64,000 nucleotides of DNA, from contig OX030959.1 in the NCBI GenBank assembly GCA_943735955.1, positions 4,476,241-4,540,240 on the forward strand, given 5' to 3'. The notes under the pieces are model-generated. The model was not told the DNA's origin. It saw only the letters and a list, made by a program, of their open reading frames with translations, and ran no database searches. How positions within the stretch are numbered: the stretch's first letter is position 1; each line of letters begins with the position of its first letter. Both the position numbers and the translations under genes were made by a program. Shown one piece after another: positions 44,701-53,663 of the stretch. Source of the DNA: Piscicola geometra (Eukaryota > Annelida > Clitellata > Hirudinida > Piscicolidae).

Positions 44701-47212
44701 TATTCACCAGGTATATGATATTTCACGGTTGCTCGTCAAGGATTCGAACAGGCAACCTTTAAGTTGCAAGTCCGACGTCTACCAACTAAGCCATCCCCGC
44801 TCCCCATGATGATGATGATAGTGGTGAGAGATGGAGAGAGGGAGAGGGCATGCACCTTTCTTGTGCTTCTTGCCCGCCTCCTCCTCCTCGTTGAAGCCCT
44901 CGAAGTTGTCCTCGTCGTCGCTCATGCCGAAGATCTCGTACACGATCTTCCTGTCGTCGTCGTGGTGATGTTTGTAGTTGATGTGGTAATGATGATGATG
45001 ATGGCGATGTTTGTAGTCGATGTGGTGATGATGATGATGATGATGTTTGTTGTTGATGGGGTGATGATGGTTGATAATGATGTTTGTTGTTGATGTGGTG
45101 ATGATGATGATGATGTTTGTTGTTGATGTGGTGATGATGATGATGATGTTTGTTGTTGATGTGGTGATGATGATGATGATGATGTTTGTTGTTGATGTGG
45201 TGATGATGATGATGATGATGATGATGTTTGTTGTTGATGTGGTGATGATGATGATGATGGCGATGATGAGTCAGAGGCATAGTGATGACAGACTCACTCA
45301 TCTTGCAGGCCCGAAGCGTCATTGTCCTCCTGTGCAACCTCCTTTCCCTCCTTCACCACGTCATCTTCCTCTTCATCATCATCATCATCACCACTGCTGC
45401 CATGTCTGTGCCTGTGTTTTGAAGTTTGCAATGCCATCATATCTACCCTGAAACATTGCGTCACTAATCGAGACGAACCTTCTTTTCTTTTTCATCTCCT
45501 TCTCTTTTTCTCTCACTCTCTCTCGTTCACCACCTCCACCACCACCACTAGCACCACCACCACCACCACCACCCCCATCATCATCATCATCATCATCTAT
45601 GTCGTCGATGTCACTTCCAAACAGTGTTCTGTTTCAGGTGAGCAGGTTTGTGCATCCGGTGAGCTATATAAAAACAAATAAAAGATCATGAACAGAAGCC
45701 AACCTTTCTTTCTCTGTATCATCATTTGTTGCTACATCATTATCACCACCACCAGCTGCATCAGCATCATCATCATCGCTGCCAAAGAGCTCTTTATTTG
45801 TTCTGGAAATGAGGTTCAAGATGGTCGAAATGGTTAAAGACGACCAGAGAAGAATGCTTAATTCTATTTATTAAGCCAACAACCGAATATTTAAGTAAAC
45901 AAAATCAATTAAATGATACTTAATCAATATTTCTTACTCAGTCACGTCCTGATGACCATCCTTCTTGTCGCCTTCCTCCTCATCACTCTCAATCCTCCTC
46001 AACCTTTTCCTGATACAAACATTTAACTGCATTATTGCATGGTCCACGAAAAGTAAAGCTGACCCACGCTTTTATAAGACAGGGCATTCCAATGATGAAG
46101 GTGGATGCAGTGTGGGGGAGTTGGATGCAGTGTGGGGGAGGTGGATGCAGTGTGGGGGAGGTGGATGCAGTGTGGGGGAGGTGGATGCAGTGTGGGGGAA
46201 GTGGATGCAGTGTGGGGGAGGTGGATGCAGTGTGGGGGAGGTGGATGCAATGTGGGGGAGGTGGATGCAATGTGGGAAGGTGGATGCAGTGTGGGGGAGG
46301 TGGATGCAGTGTGGGGGAGGTGGATGCAACTGACCCCCTGGCGTTTGCTTCCTCCTCGTCACTCTCAATCGGAAAACTTCGCTTTTTGGTCTTTGATACA
46401 AAATCATTATCATCTTCATCATCATCATCATCATCATCACTGAACAATTTCTCATGCAAAGCAGCAGCAGTATCTGTATATTTGTTTTCATTTTCTTTCA
46501 CACCACTTTCCTCATCCTCATCATTATCTTCATCATTTATTAATTTTTTGTCACTACCCCCATCTAAAATTCTCATATCATTTTCATCATTATCATCACT
46601 ATTTATATCTTCATCCTTGTTATCATTAACCACCTGTTCAGTCTCATCCTCTTCATTTTCCTTATCATCCTCCCATTCCCTCTTATCATTATTAAGACCT
46701 TCTTCATCGTTATCATTTGTGAGCACTTCATCATCATTATCATCATTATTATTATTGACATCTTCATCATCATTATCATTTGTCACATCTTCAGCATCAT
46801 TATCATAATTAACAAAATCATCATTATCATCATTGATACCTTCAGCATCAATATTATTATTAACAACTTCATCATTATCATCACTTAACTCCTCCTCTTC
46901 TTCCTTCTCATTGTGCCCATCATTATCATCACTTAACTCCTGGTTGACTGCACCAGAAGCGTCGTTGGCACCTTCACCACCATCACTCTCATATCCTTCA
47001 TTTTGCTTTTCAGCACCATCAAGATCATCTTTATTTTGAATTTCGTTGTAGAATTCAGGATTATCATTTAATTGAGAAATATCTTCTTCCCCCTCCTCTT
47101 CATCTTCGTTTCCTTCATTGTATGCATCATTTTGGTTGGGCAGGGGTTGACTGTTCGAGTCAGGGCTCGTGCCTTGATTGCTGGACAAAGAAACTTCGTC
47201 ACAATTATCCAT
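41757..47212 (-). CDS. IWS1: IWS1 transcription elongation factor homolog
   Basis: Exon 1 is 47212-46335: a very acidic Asp/Asn/Glu region ending SFPIESDEEEANARG. Later exons, 5' to 3': about 46012-45948 (KRLRRIESDEEEGD), about 45803-45705 (ELFGSDDDD), about 45640-45480 (TLFGSDIDDID), 45425-45300, 44950-44850 (EIFGMSDDEDNFEGF), 44520-44340 (FVSDFQQMMETKK), 43920-43850, 43755-43672 (KLLPYVKTMLLR), 43580-43527, 43162-43080 (WLAPFPDNSLPHLEVRETLL), 42620-42520 (GLGKAVMHLFKHPKENRRNK), 42440-42190 (RWAKPIF, TKEEREQRDKE, RPGDPGFIIRARVP) and about 41830-41757 (KKRLNKLQKYQRI). The second half is the TFIIS N-domain helical bundle. IWS1 binds SPT6 on elongating RNA polymerase II. Introns carry a tRNA-Tyr, a SINE and several minisatellites. 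Borders of the acidic exons are approximate. Confidence 0.92.
42822..42907 (-). tRNA. tRNA-Tyr (anticodon GUA) with intron, nested in IWS1
   Basis: Second copy. Exonic parts nearly match the first: TAGCTCAGTTGGTAGAGCGG, GGACTGTA, and TCCTTAGGTCGGCGG followed by TTCGACTCCGTCTCGCGGGA. The intron differs (TTGTGCAATAGTGA versus TTGGTGAACTAGTTA). The 5' acceptor strand is CCCGGGA, which leaves a G-G mismatch at pair 5, where the other copy has U-G. A T-rich terminator lies about 10-17 bp downstream (AAAAAATCAGAAA on +). It lies in an IWS1 intron on the same strand. Confidence 0.92.
43160..43430. repeat. 17/20-bp minisatellite ending at an IWS1 acceptor
   Basis: Units GTGGCAGTGAGGGTCAG (17 bp) and GTGGTGGCAGTGAGGGTCAG (20 bp). 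On the coding strand they read CTGACCCTCACTGCCAC, with branch-point-like CTGAC and CTCAC. The array stops at CCTCAG/GAGTGGCTG, the acceptor of the IWS1 exon WLAPFPDN. Confidence 0.93.
43975..44335. repeat. 15-bp minisatellite in an IWS1 intron
   Basis: About 24 units of CATGCACACCTCCCT and variants. The frames VHEGG and HLPHA come from the in-frame unit. Confidence 0.95.
44560..44806 (-). mobile_element. tRNA-derived SINE, copy 1 (in an IWS1 intron)
   Basis: On the - strand the element starts TGGGGAGCGGGGATGGCTTA and has A box TGGCTTAGTTGG. The anticodon-like loop CTTGCAA suggests tRNA-Ala(UGC) ancestry. B box is TGTTCGAATCC. A body of about 170 bp follows, ending GTATAGACC and A8. It matches copy 2 at 47833 over its full length with scattered differences. 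Confidence 0.93.
46095..46333. repeat. 20-bp minisatellite starting at the first IWS1 donor
   Basis: About 12 units of GTGGATGCAGTGTGGGGGAG. It fills most of IWS1 intron 1. On the coding strand the array begins 5 bp after the donor (GGG/GTCAGTTGCATCC), so the open frame runs from exon 1 into HCIHLPHTAS-type repeats. Confidence 0.95.
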
Positions 47213-47832
47213 TTACTTTCTACTCTTGTATTAATTAAAGAGTTTTTCTACCTTTTTAGTATTTGGTTAATTTTTATTTAAATTAACTTCGCTCAGTTAT
47301 ACATAGACAAAATAGTTAATCAATGAGTTTAAAAATTAACAAAAATTAATAACTTATAAATCTAAAAATTTTAAAAAAACATTTGTAAAAAATTAAACCC
47401 AATGTTAATTATTACCCTATTTTATTTGATAGATTTTAAACTTCAAAAAACTGTCAAAGAGCTCTAGCGAATGAAAGAAAATCATATCGATTGGGATAAA
47501 ATTATATTTTAAATATTTTATTAATTTGAAAAAATATATAATGCACTGTACATTAATTACAATTTTTAAAACAATAATTTTTTTTATGTTTTATAATTAA
47601 TATAAAAATTGTTTAATAAAAACTTTTCAAAACCTTTTATTAAATTCTTTAAGATACATAATCCAAATTTACATGTAAGAAGCGTTCTTGATGGAGCATT
47701 AAGGGCGGAGCGTGGTCGTTAAGGGATTGCATGGTGATTAAAGACGAGCTTAGTGCTTAGTGGACCCACTCAGGCCATCAGAACTCTGCTTGAAGACTGT
47801 GGCAGCCATACGTAGTTATATTAAATGTATGT

Positions 47833-48071
47833 TGGGGAGCGGGGATGGCTTAGTTGGTAGACGTCGGACTTGCAACTTAAAGGTTGCCAGTTCGAATCCT
47901 TGATAGGCAACCGTGAACTATCATATTCCTAGTGTATATGATGCGGTGTTTGCGACGTATGCATTGAAAGATGTGTACGTCGTGTGGAGTGGCGCCTTGG
48001 CGCATAAGAACCATGGTTCTCAGAACCATTGTAACATGGCATGCGTCTGTCAGGCTGTGAATAGTATAGAC

Positions 48072-48105
<34 letters not shown>
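47833..48105 (+). mobile_element. tRNA-derived SINE, copy 2
   Basis: Same family as copy 1. It has the TGGGGAGCGGGGATGGC head, A box TGGCTTAGTTGG, B box CAGTTCGAATCC and a body with GGAGTGGCGCCTTGGCGCAT, ending GTATAGACC followed by 33 A. The long pure poly(A) suggests a younger insertion than copy 1 (A8). No clear target-site duplication was found by eye. Confidence 0.94.
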
Positions 48106-48107
<2 letters not shown>

Positions 48108-48416
48108 TGTGGTGTCGACTGATGGGGCGCAAAAAGGTAATGTAGAAAGTAACATCCTTTGTGCTATAAAAACTAAATAAAGGCTGGAAATGCAACTATT
48201 CTGGGAAATCACAACTAGTTAAAAAAGGCTTTTAAAAGCATAAAGAGAAGAGCTTCATGAATCTTGATTCAAAAAGCTTCAAGAAAATAAGCTCATTCAG
48301 ATAATGAAGACAACTAAAATGGTATGGCCATTGCGCTGCTTTGTCTGCCCAAAAACGTTTTTTGTTTTTGGCATGAGATGGTATTCAACGAAGAGGATCC
48401 TTCCAAGTTCCCGACA

Positions 48417-48702
48417 CTCACTCCCACACACACTAACTCCCACACACACTCACTCCCACACACACCCACTCCCACACACACACACTCCCACACACACTCA
48501 CTCCCACACACACACACACACTCCCACACACACTCACTCCCACACACACTCACTCCCACACACACTCACTCCCACACACACTCACTCCCACACACACTCA
48601 CTCCCACACACACTCACTCCCACACACACTCACTCCCACACACACTCACTCCCACACACACTCACTCCCACACACACGTACAAACAACACACGCACAAAC
48701 AA
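48417..48702. repeat. 16-bp minisatellite
   Basis: About 15 units of CACACTCACTCCCACA with CA-rich expansions. Open frames HTHSHTHS and their antisense are artefacts. Confidence 0.95.
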
Positions 48703-49040
48703 CACACACACAAACACACAGACCAGAAAAAGAGAAAGCATTTATGAACGACTCCTGAGATGGCATAGAGGATTCACACCTCATCGCCTCGATGCCTTCG
48801 TGTCTGACGTGCTTTGAAGGAATGCTAGAACTTATAACTTCAGAAAACTACTTAGAAGCTTGCAGAGTTTTAAATTATTTCAAATACAAATAAATAGTTG
48901 TTTTCAATTGTATAAATATTTTTAAGATGCTCCTAAACGCTGTTTTTGGTAGACTACCTGGTTTCCATGGAAATAAATAATGAACTTTAACTTAGTTTAG
49001 CTTTTAAAGTAGAAAAAGTGATAAATTCAAATTAGAAAGA

Positions 49041-51198
49041 ATGTCGAGCCAACTCCGATCAACGGGTGATTTAAATAACTAAAATACTTTAAAAAGTATG
49101 TATTGTTACTCTAAGAGTCTTCAAAGCACACCATCCTGTCGCAGGGAGATCAGGGAAGGTGTTGGTTCTGACGAAGGAAGACGTGCAGAGGCTGGAAGAG
49201 AGTCTCAAGAGGAAGGACATCGAGATGGAGAGAAGGAGGGAGAGGGAGGAGGAGAGGAGGATGTTGCATGAGATGTCAGTGCAGCAAGTCAAGAGCTGGA
49301 GCAACACTGGAGAGGTGTGAGCAGCGTTCGAACAACTCTTCACTTTCTCGCAAACATTCGCCACCATTCGCGGCCTATCCTTCATCGTCCATCGCCTCTG
49401 AAAGAACTTACGATGGAATTTATATGAAAATAAAAATGTCGCAAAAAAATGTATCCATGACTTGCGTAGAAAGCATCACACACACCCGTCAAGCACAGAA
49501 GCAGCACTGACATACAATCATAAACATGCGAAGCAGAAAGTTTTCACGACACGCCAAAGTGCCAATAAAAAGCAACTCGGTGCTGGAAACACAATTACCG
49601 CCCAATAAAGCACCATTCGGACTTCGACGAGGGAAAGCCGCTAGAGTTGTTTCGGCGCCAAAGCGAACACGGCAAGCAGACGCTTTATTCCAAGACAACC
49701 TTCAAGAAAAAGCATTAAACTGTTTACTGGATTTATTATTTATAATATATTTATATATTGGGATATTTCACCAATTCGATTTGTAAATGATGAAGTCTTC
49801 AGCTCTTCAGTTTCAAACAAGTAAAACCATCTCCGCAGGGTCAACGACAAAGGAGGTTGGAAGAACGGAAGCGGAAAGAAGAGGAGGAGGAAGAAGAGAG
49901 GAGAAGGATGGATGTGGAAGAGGCAGAGTACCAGGCAGGTGTGAGGAGACAAGCGATTGAGAGGGCCAAGCGATTCCAGTTCTGCCAGACTGAGAAGATC
50001 AGGAAGCTGCATGTCAGGGGGTGGTCCAGCAGGGCTTTGAGACTTTGCTGCTGGGTCTTATGTTGTGGTGGCAGGGTGTATTTGCATGGCACGTGTGAGG
50101 AGAGGATGGAAGGGCAAGAGAGGGATGTGAGCCCTTGATGGACAATCCTTAACTATGTTCCATCTGACAGAGTGCCTTGGTGTTGTCTGAGGTGGTGAGA
50201 GAGCGGAAGAAGCAGGTGGAGCGGAGGAAGGAGGCACGCAGGATGGAGAGATCGGATGCGGAGTTGAAGGAGTACATCCGGAAGTATGAGGAGTTCCAGT
50301 TGATGGAGAGAGAACGAGGAAGACTCGCCTATGAGGAGAGGAGGAGGATCGCCGAGGAACTGCAAGCCAGGTAGGTACTTTTCTTTTTCGACTTTGTGAC
50401 TTGTAGATGAGGATGAAAGCTTTGTTACAAAGAACATGTTTTGAGAAGTAACTTCGTGGCTGGAATGTGGCTGATGGATGGAATGGCGGATGAATGACGT
50501 TGACGGTTTGCGCAGGATGGAAGAGAAGGAGGAGAGGAGGAAGCAAGAGAGAGAAAGAACATTGCTCGATGGAGAAGTCATGAGCAAGATGAACAAGGAG
50601 TACCAGAGAGAGATGGAGGAGGAGGAGGAAAGAAGGAAGAGAAAGATGAAGGAGTTGAAGGAAGACAATGAAAAGCAGTTGGAAGCCAAAAGAGTGAAGC
50701 TGCATGAAGGGAAGAGGAAGGAGGAGGTGATGGTGTCTTGTGCGATGGTTTTCTTATTGATTGCAAACGTTTGGAACTCTAAAGCCTCCTCTTTGTTACA
50801 TCTTTTCATTTCACGCCTCTCGCGACTGACACACATAAATCGAATGAGAACTTGCCATTCCACCGAAGGAAGTCATTAGGAGGGAAGGCGAGTACGTGGA
50901 GAAGAAGAAGCTGCTGATGAAGATGAGGAGCGAGAAGGAATGCAGCATGAAGAGGCTGGTGCTGTGTCAATGAGTCTCATTAACGCCATAACATTGGTCG
51001 CTTGCAAACGCTGGAAGAGCCGAAGGGATGGTGGAGAAGGAGATCCATATATGATAACTAAACGTCGAATGCAAGCTTCCTATACAAACAATCCAATGAA
51101 ACGTTTCGATGCTTGTGTGTATATGTGTGTTTGTGTGTGTGTGTGAGTATGTGTGTGTGTGAGTGTGTGTGTGTGTGTGAGTGTGTGTGTGTGTGTGA

Positions 51199-51277
<79 letters not shown>

Positions 51278-53245
51278 TGTGTGTGTGTGTGGGTATGTGA
51301 ATGTGCGTATAAATGTGTATATGTGTGTTTGTGTATGCGTGTGTGCGCGCAGTCATAAAATCCATAAAGATGACCCGGCATGCACATGCATAAAGCATTC
51401 ACGCACACGAACCCCACAAATAACAGGCAAAAAGCCGAAAGACAAGAAAGAATCTCACAGAAAATCATTGGCCAGTTGGAGGAAGAGATGAAGAGGAAGG
51501 AAGAAGATGCGAAGAAGGCAGCGATGTATGCAGACAAGAAGAGGGGCAAGGAAGAGGAGGAAGAGGCAGAAAGGAGGAGGCAGAGACAGCAATCGATAGA
51601 ACAGCATCGTCTCGAGCACGTTTGTTTAAGTTTATCTTTTCCTTTGAGGCGCCATGTGGTTGATGTGGTTGATGTGGTTGATGTGGTTGATGTGGTTGAT
51701 GTGGTTGATGTGGTTGATGGGGTTGTTGTGGTTGATGTGGTTGATGAGGTTGATGAGGTTGATGAGGTTGATGAGGTTGATGTGGTTGATGTGGTTGATG
51801 AGGATGATATGGTTGATGAGGTTGATGAGGTTGATGTGGTTGATGTGGTTGATGTGGTTGATGAGGATGATGTGGTTGATGTGGATGATGTGGTTGATGA
51901 GGTTGATGAGGATGATGTGGTTGATGTGGTTGATGTGGTTGATGTGGTTGATGTGGTTGATGTGGTTGATGTGGATGATGTGGTTGATGAGGTTGATGAG
52001 GTTGATGAGGTTGATGAGGTTGATGTGGTTGATGTGGTTGATGAGGATGATGTGGTTGATGTGGTTGATGTGGTTGATGAGGATGATGTGGTTGATGAGG
52101 ATGATGTGGTTGATGAGGTTGATGTGGTTGATGTGGTTGATGTGGTTGATGAGGTTGATGTGGTTGATGTGGTTGATGTGGTTGATGTGGTTGATGAGGT
52201 TGATGAGGATGATGTGGTTGATGAGGATGATGTGGTTGATGTGGTTGATGAGGTTGATGAGGTTGATGAGGTTGATGTGGTTGATGAGGATGATGTGGTT
52301 GATGAGGATGATGTGGTTGATGTGGTTGATGAGGTTGATGTGGTTGATGAGAATGATGTGGTTGATGTGGTTGATGAGGTTGATGAGGATGATGTGGTTG
52401 ATGAGGATGATGTGGTTGATGTGGTTGATGAGGATGATGTGGTTGATGAGGATGATGTGGTTGATGTGGTTGATGAGGTTGATGTGGATGAGACTTCATA
52501 TGGTTGATGTGGTCGTTTGAATGAGGCTTCATGTAGTTGATGTGGTTGTTCTGGACATCTTTTGTAGTTCTCAAAAATTCACCACACTTGCAGGCAAACT
52601 ACCTGAATATGAAGCAAGTCAGGGAAAAGGCTGAGGAGGAAAAGTTTAACGAGATGGAGAGGAAGAGAGATGCTGAGAAGTTGGAGAGAGAGGTGAGAGA
52701 GAAGAAGGAGAGGATGGCTCAGACGGTTGAGATGAAGAGGGCTCACCTGAAGCAGATGGTGGAGTTTAAAACATGATTTCAGTTTAAAGTTTCAAGGCCT
52801 ATGAAACTGTAAAATTTTTTAAATTGCAATTACGTATCTGCTGCACAGATAAATCTTCCGTAAACACGCGGAAAATCTGCGAACCAATGAATTTTTAACC
52901 GCCCAGGAAGAACGGAAAGCGCAAGAAGAAGAGATCGAAAAACAAAGAAGAGACGCCAGTGGAGACCTTCAACTACTGCAACAAGAAAACTCCATGTACG
53001 AAGAATACGCCAGGAAACTGATCGAGGAGAGAAGGCTGCAGGAGAGGGACGTGAGCTTGCTGGAGAGGGCGTTTGAGAGGACGAGGATCTGCGAAGGGAG
53101 CTTCCAGAATGCCAGAGAGACCTACAAGTGCTGCAACGTCAGAGGCACCTCCCTTCCCAGCGTGCAGAGGGGCAGCACTGAGGCGGTGAAGAGACTCCAG
53201 GAAGGCAAGCTGCCACAGAACAAACGCCTGGGACTGGCGTGGTGA
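49041..53245 (+). CDS. CFAP210: Cilia- and flagella-associated protein 210 (CCDC173)
   Basis: Trichohyalin/plectin-like coiled-coil protein in about nine exons. Probable first coding exon is 49041-49065 (MSSQLRSTG). Then come 49155-49314 (VLVLTKEDVQRLEESLKRK, QQVKSWSNT), about 49840-50013 (RRQAIERAKRFQFCQTEKI), about 50171-50371 (SALVLSEVVRERKKQVERRK), about 50516-50728, 50879-50965, about 51427-51620, about 52595-52760 (ANYLNMKQVREKAEEE) and about 52905-53245 (YEEYARKLIEERRLQ, NKRLGLAW). The FQFCQTEKI-to-LSEVVRERKKQVE segment and the C-terminal KRLGLAW match CFAP210/CCDC173, a microtubule inner protein of motile-cilium doublets. The first exon and its acceptor (two in-frame AGs 9 bp apart) are inferred. 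A 0.85 kb repeat fills one intron. Confidence 0.85.
51115..51330. repeat. (GT)n microsatellite in a CFAP210 intron
   Basis: GT-rich tract with AGTATGT and AGTGTGT interruptions on the left and about 38 pure GT units near 51197-51274. Confidence 0.97.
51655..52500. repeat. 9-bp array (GATGTGGTT/GATGAGGTT/GATGAGGAT) in a CFAP210 intron
   Basis: About 94 units of 9 bp in an irregular order of three variants. All six frames are open over long stretches (VVDVVD, WLMWLM, HQPHQP), and none is a gene. Confidence 0.97.
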
Positions 53246-53663
53246 AGTAGGGGGCTTATGCATGCATCATGCTCACAAACCTTAGCCTGCCTTTGATTTG
53301 ATTGAATGTTGAAAAGTTTTGAAGCGATGCTTAACTTCTTGAAGGCAAAAAAGAAATCGTGTTTAACTTTTATTAAATTTTTTGAACTAATTGGAACGAT
53401 AAAGTTGAAGAAACGTCAGTCAGTCGCTCTGAGTTGTTGGAATACAAAACAATTGGTGATGCAAATGAAATGTTAAGCACAGTGAATGTCATGCACAGTG
53501 AATGCATGCACAGTGAATGTCAGAACGTCTATAAATTGTGGACTATAAAAGTTCTATACGAAACATTTAAACAAGAACTTCATAAAAATACTTCTTCGTT
53601 TGAAAAATCCTGCAATTTTGTATAGGTCTATTAAAAATATGATGGAGTCAAAGGGGGACTTAG
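53246..53663. other. Tail-to-tail interval, CFAP210 and the LRR gene
   Basis: AT-rich 3' UTR-like sequence. TTTATT near 53370 (AATAAA on the - strand) could end the LRR transcript. A short imperfect repeat CACAGTGAATGTCATG occurs near 53480-53520. Confidence 0.5.

Larger units (their letters stand above)
47213..49040. other. Divergent interval between IWS1 and CFAP210
   Basis: 1.8 kb between the two starts. It is AT-rich at 47213-47700, then holds SINE copy 2 and a 16-bp array (both listed), then unique AT-rich sequence. The promoters of both genes must lie here, but no motif stands out. Confidence 0.55.

Noticed and set aside
51380..52574. Asp/Val- and His/Gln/Pro-repeat proteins of 290-375 codons
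   Set aside because: Translations of the 9-bp CFAP210 intron array. Only the first 60 or so codons of the + frame are a genuine CFAP210 exon.
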